Of a stretch of DNA of 64,000 nt, positions 35,202-44,012 are shown in pieces. Origin of the DNA: Flavimaribacter sediminis (GTDB taxonomy: Bacteria; Pseudomonadota; Alphaproteobacteria; Rhizobiales; Rhizobiaceae); contig NZ_JAICBX010000001.1 of assembly GCF_019492055.1 (NCBI RefSeq), positions 744,001 to 808,000 of the forward strand, given 5' to 3'. Position 1 is the first letter of the stretch. Each line of letters opens with the position of its first letter. The translations under genes were made by a program, and so were the position numbers. The notes under the pieces were generated by a model that was not told the origin of the DNA, did no database searches, and saw only the letters and a list, made by a program, of their open reading frames with translations.

Positions 35202-36860
35202 ATGAGCTACCTGCGCAAGCATGCTGCGCTGATTCTTGGCGCAACTTTTCTCGCTACGACCTGTTTTACTTCGCCGGCGCTGTCGGACGAACGTCCGGAC
35301 GTAACCGTCGCCGTTCAGCAGATCGTCAACGCCGGCGCGCTCGACGTGCTGCGCGAGCAGTCGAATGTGGGCGCCCGCGTCTTCTATTCGATCTTCGAAA
35401 CCCTGATCGACTACGACCGCCAGCAGCCGGAGCTGCCGCAGAAGCCGGGTCTCGCCACCGAATGGAAGCGCATCGACGACAAGACCGTCGAACTGAAGCT
35501 GCGTCCCGGCGTGAAGTTCCACAATGGCGACGTCATGACTGCAGACGATGTCGTCTTCACCTTCTCCAAGGAGCGTTTCGGCCAGCTTGACGAGCAGGAA
35601 GCCGCCCGCAAGGAAGGCAACACGCTGTTCACGAACACCGCGAGCTCCAATTCGGTCGGCAAGGTTCCGCCGGCGGAAGTCGCGGCTGTCGCAAAGCGCG
35701 CATGGCCCAATCTCGACCGCGTCGAGAAGGTTGACGACATGACCGTGCGTTTCGTTTCCACGGTTCCGGATCCGACGCTTGAAGGCCGCATCTCCCGCTA
35801 CGGCGCGGAAATCCTCTCCAAGCGCGCCTATCAGGAAGCTGAAAGCTGGCTGGACTTCGCCCGCAAGCCTCTCGGCACCGGCCCTTACAAGGTCGTCGAC
35901 TTCAAGCCGGACAATGTTCTGGTTCTCGAAGCCCATGACGAATACTGGGGCGGCGAGCCGCCGATCAAGACGCTTCGCTTCGTGGTCGTTCCGGAAGTCG
36001 CAAGCCGCGTAAACGGCTTGCTGTCCGGCGAGTACCAGTTCATCACCGACGTGCCTCCGGACCAGATCAAGACCATCGAGGACGACGCCAAGTTCGAAGT
36101 CGTCGGCGGCCCGATCACCAATCATCGCCTGATGGTTTTCGACAAGAACAATGGCCCGATGCAGAACCCGAAAATCCGTCAGGCCATGACGCACGCAATC
36201 GATCGCGACACCATCGTGAGCGCCCTGTGGGGCGACCGCACGGCGGTTCCGGCCGGACTGCAGTGGGAATATTACGGCGACATGTTCCTGTCGGACTGGA
36301 CCGTTCCGGAATACGACCCGGAACTCGCAAAGAAGCTGGTTGAGGAGTCCGGTTATAACGGCGAACCGATCATCATGCGGGTTCTGAACAACTACTACAC
36401 CAACCAGGTGTCGACGGCGCAGATCAACGCCGAAGCATTCCGTCAGATCGGCCTGAATATCCAGATGGAAATGAAGGAAAACTGGCAGCAGATCTTCGAC
36501 ACCGAATCCGGTCCGCGCATGGTTCGCGACTGGTCGAACTCGGCTCCGTTCCCGGATCCGGTTTCCTCGATCGTCAACCAGCATTGCCAGAACGGCCAGC
36601 AGCAGCAGGTCGGCGAGTGGACGAACGAGGAGTTCAACGAACTCTGCATCAAGCTTGAGACCTCGACGGATCTGGAGGAGCGCCGCGCGGCTTTCCAGCG
36701 GATGCTCGAGATCGCTGAGCGTGAAGATCCCGCTTACACGGTTCTGCATCAGAGCGCGATCTTCTACGGCAAGCCGAAGAATATCGACTGGACCTGGTCA
36801 GGCCTGCAGTCGATGGACTTCCGCGGCGACAACTTCAAGGTCAACAATCTGGCGAACTGA
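35202..36860 (+). CDS. ABC transporter substrate-binding protein, family 5 (peptide/nickel type)
   Basis: A 552-residue periplasmic receptor with a signal peptide (about 1-28, ending ALS-D). Family 5 blocks are YSIFETLIDYD, LRPGVKFHNGDVMTADDVVFTF, FARKPLGTGPYKVVDF and QAMTHAIDRDTIVSALWGD. The ligand may be a peptide, an opine, a glycoside or another compound; the pocket cannot be read. GAGGGCAA precedes ATG 35202. It is separated from the rest of the operon by a strong hairpin, which favours higher expression of the receptor. Confidence 0.92.
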   Translation: MSYLRKHAALILGATFLATTCFTSPALSDERPDVTVAVQQIVNAGALDVLREQSNVGARVFYSIFETLIDYDRQQPELPQKPGLATEWKRIDDKTVELKLRPGVKFHNGDVMTADDVVFTFSKERFGQLDEQEAARKEGNTLFTNTASSNSVGKVPPAEVAAVAKRAWPNLDRVEKVDDMTVRFVSTVPDPTLEGRISRYGAEILSKRAYQEAESWLDFARKPLGTGPYKVVDFKPDNVLVLEAHDEYWGGEPPIKTLRFVVVPEVASRVNGLLSGEYQFITDVPPDQIKTIEDDAKFEVVGGPITNHRLMVFDKNNGPMQNPKIRQAMTHAIDRDTIVSALWGDRTAVPAGLQWEYYGDMFLSDWTVPEYDPELAKKLVEESGYNGEPIIMRVLNNYYTNQVSTAQINAEAFRQIGLNIQMEMKENWQQIFDTESGPRMVRDWSNSAPFPDPVSSIVNQHCQNGQQQQVGEWTNEEFNELCIKLETSTDLEERRAAFQRMLEIAEREDPAYTVLHQSAIFYGKPKNIDWTWSGLQSMDFRGDNFKVNNLAN

Positions 36861-36872
36861 CCTTTCCACAAA

Positions 36873-36909
36873 CGGGCCGGGACGTGATCGTTCCGGCCCG
36901 GTTCTTTTT
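36873..36909 (+). terminator. Terminator-like attenuator between the receptor and ABC genes
   Basis: CGGGCCGG/CCGGCCCG with an inner GACG/CGTT pairing gives a 12-bp stem, and GTTCTTTTT follows. It should terminate part of the transcripts after the receptor gene. Confidence 0.8.
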
Positions 36910-36940
36910 GGGGAGGTGAGGAGAGTCAGGGTTGAGCTGA

Positions 36941-37957
36941 ATGGACGCGATAGTCTCCATACGCAATATGACGGTGGACTTTGATCAGGGTCACCGTTTC
37001 GTCCGTGCACTGCACGGCATTTCACTGGACGTCGGACGCGGCGAAACCGTCGGGATCGTCGGCGAATCCGGATGCGGCAAGTCGATCACCTGGCTTGCGG
37101 CGCTCGGTCTGCTCGGAAAGCGCGCGCGCGTCGGCGGTCGCGTCATGATGGGCAGCAAGTCTCTTCTTGATCTGGACCCGAACGGCCTTGCCGGTATTCG
37201 CGGCGGCAAGATTGCGATGATCTTTCAGGATCCGTCGAGTTCCCTCAATCCGGTGCACCGGATCGGCCGCCAGATCGGCGAGGCGCTGCGTCTGCATCGC
37301 GGCTTGCGTGGAAGCGCGGCGAAGGCGGAGGCCAGGCGCCTGCTTGACCGCGTCGGCATATCCAACGCCGCCCAGCGACTGAACGAATATCCGCACGAAC
37401 TCTCCGGCGGCATGAACCAGCGCGTGATGATCGCGATGGCGCTCGCAGGCGAGCCGGAAGTCCTTATCGCAGACGAGCCGACGACGGCGCTCGACGTGAC
37501 GATTCAGGCGCAGATCCTCGATCTGTTGCGTGAACTGAGCGCCGACAATGAAATGGCGCTGGTTCTGATTTCCCACGATCTCGGCGTCGTCGCCGACATG
37601 ACGGAACGGGTGGCGGTGATGTATTGCGGCCGGATCATCGAGCAGGCCGCGACCGACGCCCTGTTCTCGCGACCGGTTCATCCCTATACGCGGGGACTGA
37701 TCGCGGCGCTTCCCGATATCGTCGGACCGAAGCGGCGCCTGGCGTCGATCCCCGGAACGGTGCCGCCGCCGGACAGGCTTCCGCCCGGCTGCAGTTTCGC
37801 GCCACGGTGCGCCAGAGCCGACGAAGCTTGCACGGACCGTCAACCCGAACTCGCAGGTGTCGGCGGCGACAGTCACGATGTCTCCTGCCTGCACGCCGCC
37901 GAACTGGCGGCGACCGCCATGCGCGAAGCGGCCAATCATGAACTGGAACAGGCATGA
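36941..37957 (+). CDS. Peptide-type ABC transporter ATP-binding protein (DppD-like)
   Basis: A 338-residue ATPase with Walker A GESGCGKS, signature LSGGMNQRVMIAMALA, Walker B VLIADEPTTALDVTIQ and the oligopeptide C-terminal extension (LPPGCSFAPRCARADEAC, a Cys pattern seen in Dpp/Opp ATPases). A weak purine-rich leader GAGGTGAGGAGAG lies well upstream. The stop overlaps the next ATG by 4 bases, so it pairs with the second ATPase. Confidence 0.93.
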   Translation: MDAIVSIRNMTVDFDQGHRFVRALHGISLDVGRGETVGIVGESGCGKSITWLAALGLLGKRARVGGRVMMGSKSLLDLDPNGLAGIRGGKIAMIFQDPSSSLNPVHRIGRQIGEALRLHRGLRGSAAKAEARRLLDRVGISNAAQRLNEYPHELSGGMNQRVMIAMALAGEPEVLIADEPTTALDVTIQAQILDLLRELSADNEMALVLISHDLGVVADMTERVAVMYCGRIIEQAATDALFSRPVHPYTRGLIAALPDIVGPKRRLASIPGTVPPPDRLPPGCSFAPRCARADEACTDRQPELAGVGGDSHDVSCLHAAELAATAMREAANHELEQA

Positions 37958-38967
37958 GCGCTGCAGAGACGCCGCTGCTTTCGGTGACGAACCTCAAGCG
38001 GCACTATGACGTGAGACTGCCTGGAGGACTGTTCGGAACGCCGGCCACGCTGAAGGCGGTGGACGGGATTTCGTTCGAGATCATGAAAGGCAAGACGCTT
38101 GGTCTTGTGGGCGAATCCGGTTGCGGCAAGTCAACGACCGCGAAGCTGGTTCTCGGACATATCCCGGTCACCGCCGGAGAGATACGTTTCGACGGCGAAA
38201 AGGTGACGGCGAACCACAATGCGCAATGGCGTGCACTGCGGCGGCGCATGCAGATGATCTATCAGGATCCGCTGGGCGCGCTTGACCGCCGGCTCAGCGT
38301 CGCCGACCAGATCGGCGAACCGATCCAGATCCACGCGCCGGAAACCCCAAAGGCCGAGAGGGACGAACGGGTCGCCTCACTCATGGCCGATGTCGGCTTG
38401 CGCCGCGACATGGCGGACCGGTTTCCGCACGAATTGTCGGGCGGACAGCGCCAGCGCGTCGTCATTGCAAGGGCGCTTTCCCTGAAACCGGATCTGCTGG
38501 TGGGCGACGAGCCGGTGTCCGCGCTGGACGTCTCCATCCAGGCGCAGGTGCTGAACCTGCTCGACGACCTTCGGCAGAGCACCGGCTTTACCGCGCTGTT
38601 CATCAGCCACGACCTGAAGGTGGTGCGGCAGATGTCCGACCGCGTCGCTGTCATGTATCTCGGCCGGATCGTGGAATCAGGCGCGCCGGAAGAGGTCTTT
38701 CGCAGGCCGCAGCACCCCTATACGCAAGCGCTGGTGTCGGCGATCCCGACAATTCGGCGCAGCGCGGTCGCAAACCGCATCGTGCTGAAGGGCGATCCGC
38801 CCAATCCGGTCAACGCGCCATCGGGATGTCCCTTCCACACGCGGTGTCCTTCCGCCATTGCGCAATGCAAATCGGAGGTTCCGGCGCTGCTTGAGACCGC
38901 CGGCCACAAGGTCGCCTGTCATCTTGTCAACAATGCGCCTGCCGGCGCCGGCATTGCGGCGGAGTAG
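37954..38967 (+). CDS. Peptide-type ABC transporter ATP-binding protein (DppF-like)
   Basis: A 337-residue ATPase. Walker A GESGCGKST, Q-loop in MQMIYQDPLGALDRRLSV, signature LSGGQRQRVVIARALS, Walker B LLVGDEPVSALDVSIQ, and the C-terminal GCPFHTRCPSAIAQC block are the DppF marks. Together with the preceding ATPase it forms the heterodimeric motor that drives the two permeases encoded next. Confidence 0.93.
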   Translation: MSAAETPLLSVTNLKRHYDVRLPGGLFGTPATLKAVDGISFEIMKGKTLGLVGESGCGKSTTAKLVLGHIPVTAGEIRFDGEKVTANHNAQWRALRRRMQMIYQDPLGALDRRLSVADQIGEPIQIHAPETPKAERDERVASLMADVGLRRDMADRFPHELSGGQRQRVVIARALSLKPDLLVGDEPVSALDVSIQAQVLNLLDDLRQSTGFTALFISHDLKVVRQMSDRVAVMYLGRIVESGAPEEVFRRPQHPYTQALVSAIPTIRRSAVANRIVLKGDPPNPVNAPSGCPFHTRCPSAIAQCKSEVPALLETAGHKVACHLVNNAPAGAGIAAE

Positions 38968-38969
38968 TC

Positions 38970-39905
38970 ATGCTGCGTTACACACTCCTGCGCATCCTTC
39001 GCGCGCTCATCACCGTCACCCTTATCGTTTCGCTCGCCTTTGTGATCTTGCGGTTATCCGGAGATCCGGCGATCATCATTCTCGGTCCGGAAGCGCCGCC
39101 CGAGGCCTATGCGGCGTTCCGAACCAACTGGGGCCTCGATCAGCCGATCTGGATCCAGTATCTCAAATATTTCGGCGCGGTGTCGCAGGGCGATCTCGGC
39201 AATTCGATGCGCGACGGCCGCTCCGCCCTGCAGGTGGTCGGCGAACGGGTGCCGCTGACGCTGGCGATCACCATTCCGGCGCTTTTCCTGAAGATCCTCA
39301 TCGGTCTGCCCGCCGGCATATGCGCGGCCCTCTACCGCAACACCTATATCGACCGCTTGATCATGACGGTGTCCGTGATGGGGTTCACCGTGCCGAGTTT
39401 TGTCCTCGGGCTGGTGCTGGCGCTGATTTTCGCAGTGAAGCTGGGCTGGCTGCCGTCCGGCGGCTCCGACACCTGGCAACACGCCATTCTGCCCATCCTG
39501 ACCATGGGACTGATCGGCGCCGCCGTGATCGCGCGCTTTACGCGTTCGGCCATGCTGGAAGTGCTCGGGCAACCCTATATCCGCTCCGCTTCGGCGAAGG
39601 GACTGGTGTGGCGTGAGGTGGTGACGTCGCACGCCTTGCCGAACGCCGCCATTCCGACGCTGACCATCGTCGGCTTCATGGTCGGCTCGCTCGTCGCCGG
39701 CGCAGTGGTCGTCGAAAGCGTGTTTTCCTGGCCCGGTGTTGGGCGATTGCTGGTGACGGCCGTCGCCAACCGCGATCTGGCCGTCGTGCAAGTGATCCTG
39801 CTCTTCATCGGTTTCACCATGGTGTTTGCCAACCTCACGGTCGATCTGCTTTATGGCTGGGTCGACCCAAGGCTCAGAACGAAACAGCTTCAGGCGGGGA
39901 GTTAG
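38970..39905 (+). CDS. Peptide-type ABC transporter permease (DppB-like)
   Basis: A 311-residue inner-membrane protein with six helices. The N-terminal amphipathic start (MLRYTLLRILRALITVTLIVSL) is typical of DppB, as is the EAA loop ARFTRSAMLEVLGQPYIRSASAKGL that contacts an ATPase. The stop precedes the next gene by 5 bases. It forms the channel with the DppC-like subunit. Confidence 0.92.
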   Translation: MLRYTLLRILRALITVTLIVSLAFVILRLSGDPAIIILGPEAPPEAYAAFRTNWGLDQPIWIQYLKYFGAVSQGDLGNSMRDGRSALQVVGERVPLTLAITIPALFLKILIGLPAGICAALYRNTYIDRLIMTVSVMGFTVPSFVLGLVLALIFAVKLGWLPSGGSDTWQHAILPILTMGLIGAAVIARFTRSAMLEVLGQPYIRSASAKGLVWREVVTSHALPNAAIPTLTIVGFMVGSLVAGAVVVESVFSWPGVGRLLVTAVANRDLAVVQVILLFIGFTMVFANLTVDLLYGWVDPRLRTKQLQAGS

Positions 39906-39910
39906 GCGCA

Positions 39911-40825
39911 ATGACACTCGAACTCAACGATCCCAAGAGCATCGCCGAGGACAGCGGCTCAGGCAGCGTATTCACCGCCAAGGACAGGCTGACCGCGTTT
40001 TTCGAAACCTGGCCGCCGCTGGTGTTGTTCGCGCTGTTCTGGATTGCTTTCAGCGCCTTTGTCGTGGCTTTTGCGCCGCTGATCGCCCCCTACGACTTCA
40101 TGTCGATGGATCTGCCGTCGCGCCTGACGCCGCCGGTTTTCTTCGGCGGCGTGTGGACGCATCCGCTTGGCACGGACGAACTGGGCCGCGACGTGCTTTC
40201 GCGACTGATCATCTCGATTCGGATCTCCGTCGTGATCGCCTTCCTTTCCACCCTGATTGCGGCGACGCTTGGCGTGACGCTCGGCTTTCTGGCCGCCTAT
40301 TTCCGGGGCAGGGTGGAGCAACTGATCCTGATCCTCATCGACGCCCAGGCTTCGATGCCTTTCATGATCATCGCGCTCGCCGTGCTCGCCTTTCTCGGCA
40401 ACTCGCTGACCCTTTTTGTGATCCTGATGGGCTTCTACGGATGGGAGAGGATCGCCCGCATTGCGCGGGGGCTCGCCATTTCCGCCAACGAGCAGGGCTA
40501 CGCTACCGCCGTGCGCGATCTCGGCGCATCGCCGTGGCGCATCTATTCGCGCCACATCCTGCCGAACATCGCCTCGACGCTGATCGTCTCCATGACGCTG
40601 AATTTTCCAGAGGTCATTCTGCTGGAATCCGGATTGTCCTTTCTCGGGCTTGGCATCCAGCCGCCGATGACTTCGCTCGGCAACATGGTCGGCTACGGCC
40701 GCGACTACATCCAGTCGGCTCCGTGGATCATGCTCGCGCCGAGCGTCGCGATCGTGCTGACGACGCTTTCGATATCGATCGTCGGCGACTGGATGCGCGA
40801 CCTGTTCGACCCGACCCTCAAATAA
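39911..40825 (+). CDS. Peptide-type ABC transporter permease (DppC-like)
   Basis: A 304-residue inner-membrane protein with a cytoplasmic N-terminal tail (about 1-30), then HPLGTDELGRDVLSRLI, the DppC landmark, and an EAA loop GWERIARIARGLAISANEQGYATAVRDLGASP. It is the last gene of the operon receptor-ATPase-ATPase-permease-permease. This order, with both ATPases before the permeases, differs from the common dppABCDF order. Confidence 0.92.
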   Translation: MTLELNDPKSIAEDSGSGSVFTAKDRLTAFFETWPPLVLFALFWIAFSAFVVAFAPLIAPYDFMSMDLPSRLTPPVFFGGVWTHPLGTDELGRDVLSRLIISIRISVVIAFLSTLIAATLGVTLGFLAAYFRGRVEQLILILIDAQASMPFMIIALAVLAFLGNSLTLFVILMGFYGWERIARIARGLAISANEQGYATAVRDLGASPWRIYSRHILPNIASTLIVSMTLNFPEVILLESGLSFLGLGIQPPMTSLGNMVGYGRDYIQSAPWIMLAPSVAIVLTTLSISIVGDWMRDLFDPTLK

Positions 40826-40994
40826 ATCCGGGGTCGGGCGGGCGGCGGCGCAATTTTCAGGAAATGGCTCGTATATTGCGGCAATCCGCTCTACAAGGAT
40901 GGCCGAATTCAGTCACGGCCAGCCGTTGTTCGGGCGGTGGGCGTCGTGAAACATTGTCTATCCCGAACCTCGTTCGAGCTTGAAGGAAGTATTC

Positions 40995-41561
40995 ATGGCA
41001 TTGGTGCAAGTCGTCGTCGGAAGCGTCAGGGAAAAACGCATAGGCCGGAAGGTCGCAGATTGGTTCATGGAAGCCGGAGCCGGCAGGGATGATATCGAGC
41101 TCGAACTGGTCGATCTCAAGGAGGTCAATCTCCCGATGTTCGACGAACCCAACCATCCGCGATTCGCCAATTACGTTCATGATCACACGAAAGCCTGGAG
41201 CGAGACCGTCGCGCGGGCAGACGGCTTTGTATTCGTGACGCCCGAATACAATCACAGTTTTCCGCCAGCGCTGAAAAACGCAATCGACTATCTCAGCCAG
41301 GAATGGAAATTCAAACCGGCAGGGTTCGTGAGCTACGGCGGCGTCGCCGCAGGCACGCGCGCCGTCCAGGCCCTGAAACCGGTTCTCGCCTGTTTTCAGA
41401 TGCCGCTCGTTCTGGAAAACGTGCATATTCCGTTCGTTGGCTCGCTCTTCAACGACGACGGCGTGTTTGTTCCGCCGGATGGTCTGGATGAAGCGGCGCG
41501 CCTGCTGCATGACCGCATGGCGTTCTGGATCGCGCACCAGGCCGGGTTGCGGGACTCGTAA
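40995..41561 (+). CDS. NADPH-dependent FMN reductase family protein
   Basis: A 188-residue flavodoxin-like enzyme. Phosphate-loop GSVREKRIGRKVADWF binds FMN, and TPEYNHSFPPALKNAIDYLSQEW is the family flavin/isoalloxazine motif. SYGGVAAGTRAVQALKPVL follows. It would reduce flavin or quinones with NAD(P)H. AAGGAAG lies 5 bases before ATG 40995; TTG 40980 is less likely. It is convergent with the porin gene (4-base gap). Confidence 0.9.
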   Translation: MALVQVVVGSVREKRIGRKVADWFMEAGAGRDDIELELVDLKEVNLPMFDEPNHPRFANYVHDHTKAWSETVARADGFVFVTPEYNHSFPPALKNAIDYLSQEWKFKPAGFVSYGGVAAGTRAVQALKPVLACFQMPLVLENVHIPFVGSLFNDDGVFVPPDGLDEAARLLHDRMAFWIAHQAGLRDS

Positions 41562-41565
41562 GGCT

Positions 41566-42750
41566 CTAGAACTTGACGAAGGCGCCGGTGATGACGGCGA
41601 GGCCGTCGCGATAGGAAGCGTCTGTCGCCTCGTAGCGATAGTTGCGGACGCCGACATAGAACTTGGTCTCCCAGTCCTTTACGTCCTGGACGAACTGGAA
41701 TCCGTAAGATCGGCTGATGTCGTCGTCGGAATATATCGAGTCGCCAAAATAGGCGTCGACGGAGAAGGCTGTCTTGCCGAATTCGAACCAGTCGACCTGA
41801 TAGCCGAGCTTGCCGTAGGCGTACCGGCTTGTCTGCCCGGATTCCTGGCGCTCTGCGGCTGCCAGCGTCAGGCTTATTCCGCTTGGATCGTGGAGCGCGG
41901 ACACCGAGCCGTCGATGATCGTCTCGTCGCCCGCAAAGGTTTGCGACCAGGCGACCGCCCCCGACAGGCTGACCGGACCAAGTTTCTGCGCATAACGCAA
42001 CGCAACGTCCCAGCCGAGATTGTCCTTTCGATCCGGTACGATCGTTTCTCCGATGGATCCCGACAGGATAAAGCCGTTCCAGCTTGGCGTGTCGTAGCGA
42101 AAGCGCAGGCGCCGCCCGAAACCGTCCATGTTCTCAAAGGTGTTTCTCACCTCGATGTCGGACAATGACCCGTCGGCGAGCCGGTACAATTGTCCGCCGG
42201 CGATCCTTTCTACCCGCGACTGGCCCACCAATGCGGTGTTGGAGAGGTCGATTTCGGCCGAGCCGTCCGAAGCCATGCTTCCCTGACCGAGCCAGACGGT
42301 TCCGTAAGTTTCGCTGACCACATAGAACTCCGCCTTGCGGAGATTGGGGTCCCAATCGATTGGATTGTCATCCTGATTGACCACCTTTGTGGAATAAGGC
42401 GCCCATCCGAACTCGACCTTGCCGGTCCACTGCCAATCGTCGTACTGCGGCGATTTCAACTGGAAGCCGAACCGCGATTCCGATCCCCAATTGTCGACCG
42501 GAAAATAGGAACGGGTCGACGCGCCGTCGTCGTAGGAAAGCAACGCCTTGTTCAAATGTCCGTAGAAACGTAGCGAGAAACCGGCTTCCTTCAACAAGCG
42601 ACGCGGTCTGACGGACTGTGTGACGACGGCCTCGTCGTCGACGAGATCCTCGGTCGAGAGCGTCACCGGATCGTCTGCGTGCGCTGCGCCATGCCACGCG
42701 CTGGCGGCGGCAAGCGCCAGCAGAGCCGATCTGTGAGCGGATCTCTTCAT
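41566..42750 (-). CDS. Porin-like outer-membrane beta-barrel protein
   Basis: A 394-residue protein with a signal peptide (about 1-25, ending AHA-D) and a 16-strand-type barrel made of alternating polar/aromatic strands (FSLRFYGHLNKALLSYDDG, WTGKVEFGWAPY, FYVGVRNYRYEATD), ending with GLAVITGAFVKF and C-terminal Phe as required for Bam-dependent insertion. The fold matches alphaproteobacterial general porins, but residues for substrate choice cannot be read. It is followed by the lipoprotein hydrolase gene upstream on the same strand (19-base gap). Confidence 0.82.
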   Translation of the reverse strand: MKRSAHRSALLALAAASAWHGAAHADDPVTLSTEDLVDDEAVVTQSVRPRRLLKEAGFSLRFYGHLNKALLSYDDGASTRSYFPVDNWGSESRFGFQLKSPQYDDWQWTGKVEFGWAPYSTKVVNQDDNPIDWDPNLRKAEFYVVSETYGTVWLGQGSMASDGSAEIDLSNTALVGQSRVERIAGGQLYRLADGSLSDIEVRNTFENMDGFGRRLRFRYDTPSWNGFILSGSIGETIVPDRKDNLGWDVALRYAQKLGPVSLSGAVAWSQTFAGDETIIDGSVSALHDPSGISLTLAAAERQESGQTSRYAYGKLGYQVDWFEFGKTAFSVDAYFGDSIYSDDDISRSYGFQFVQDVKDWETKFYVGVRNYRYEATDASYRDGLAVITGAFVKF

Positions 42751-42769
42751 GGCAAGGGTTTCCGCGACC

Positions 42770-43909
42770 TCACTGGTTCAGCAGCAACGGGCCCTGACCA
42801 AGCAGTATGATGGGGGCGCTGGCCAGGTCTGTTGCAAGCCGCTTGAAGGTCAGGTCGTCGTCGGCGTCGTTGGCGATGCTTCCCTGTGATTCCAGTCGCC
42901 TTCCGATCAGTTGAACGACTTCTGGCGCATCGGCGAACTTGGCGTGGTGCAGACTGGATTTGTCATCGATCTGGGACAGATCGACAACCGCGACCCCGAG
43001 TTCCGCCAACCTTTGGGAATCGGCGTTGCCGACGCGGTTGATCCCGCCGGCGATTCGCTGCGAAACGGACAAGGCGCGGTCATTTTCGGAAATCATGACC
43101 CAGAATTGCCGCCTGTCGGCCGGCAGATCGTCAAGTTGGGTCGTAAACAGATCCATATCGATATCCGGCGACGCCAGAATAATGTTCTTCACACGGCCCG
43201 ATGCGTCGTACTGGCCCTGAAGATGCGCCTGCCGGATCGCCTCGACGGTCAGCAGGTTGCCCATGGAGTGCGCCATGATATCGAACTCGGCTGGTCCGGC
43301 CTCGGCCAGGAGCGTTGCGCCTTCAATCAGCCTGTCGCGGGCCGAAAGAGCGCTGTTCATATCGTAGACATAGTTCAAAGTCTTGCCGCGGGAGGCCCAG
43401 CTGAAGACGACCGGGACGCCTTTGAAATTCATGTCGTTTGCCAATTGCGCCGTGCGCAGAATAGCCGCGGTCATTGTTGTGTTGTAGCCATGCACGAAGA
43501 GCAGGATGCGCTGGTCCGGCTTCGACCGTTCTGCGAGCTCGGCGCCAACGCTCGCCTGAAACTGCTCGGCGTCGCCGAAGATGATCGGATCGACGATCGT
43601 GAAGTTCGTGCGCGGATCCGGCGGGCCCTTCTCGGACCTCTCGATGACGCCGGTCTGGTGATCCGGCGGGATGGTGACCGTGACGCGCGCCAGTCCGAGA
43701 CCCTCGCTGCGTTCTCCCGAGTACATTACGGACGGATCGTCCGACGCCGCGCGGGTCGTCATCACATAGACGTCCTGCTTCTTTACGCCGTAGGCATTGA
43801 TTGCCTCGGCAGGCGCGGCGAGCCCGATGATATTGTCCGGAGGCCCGGCGCATCCAGACAAAAACATGCCGAGTACGAGCGCCGGAAGCAGTAAATTCAG
43901 CAAATTCAT
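42770..43909 (-). CDS. Alpha/beta-hydrolase lipoprotein (DUF900-like)
   Basis: A 379-residue protein. The first 21 residues are a lipoprotein signal with lipobox LSGC (Cys about 20). The hydrolase domain has LLFVHGYNTTMTAAILR (oxyanion), VVFSWASRGKT, the nucleophile elbow AHSMGN and a late HHAKFADAPEVV; an Asp in ASPDIDMDLF completes the triad. DUF900-like enzymes are of unknown substrate. It faces the periplasm, tethered to a membrane, and may hydrolyse envelope esters. Confidence 0.85.
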   Translation of the reverse strand: MNLLNLLLPALVLGMFLSGCAGPPDNIIGLAAPAEAINAYGVKKQDVYVMTTRAASDDPSVMYSGERSEGLGLARVTVTIPPDHQTGVIERSEKGPPDPRTNFTIVDPIIFGDAEQFQASVGAELAERSKPDQRILLFVHGYNTTMTAAILRTAQLANDMNFKGVPVVFSWASRGKTLNYVYDMNSALSARDRLIEGATLLAEAGPAEFDIMAHSMGNLLTVEAIRQAHLQGQYDASGRVKNIILASPDIDMDLFTTQLDDLPADRRQFWVMISENDRALSVSQRIAGGINRVGNADSQRLAELGVAVVDLSQIDDKSSLHHAKFADAPEVVQLIGRRLESQGSIANDADDDLTFKRLATDLASAPIILLGQGPLLLNQ

Positions 43910-44012
43910 GTGTTTCTTTACAGCCAGATCACCCGGCCGTGATGCGACTGGCCGCGGAAGAGGTATACGCTAGACTTGATGCCGGGCGGGCCCCAAGGCC
44001 CGCCCGGCGGGA

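Noticed and set aside
35199-36749. 516-codon reverse open frame opposite the ABC receptor
   Set aside because: The forward receptor has signal peptide and family blocks; the reverse product has none.
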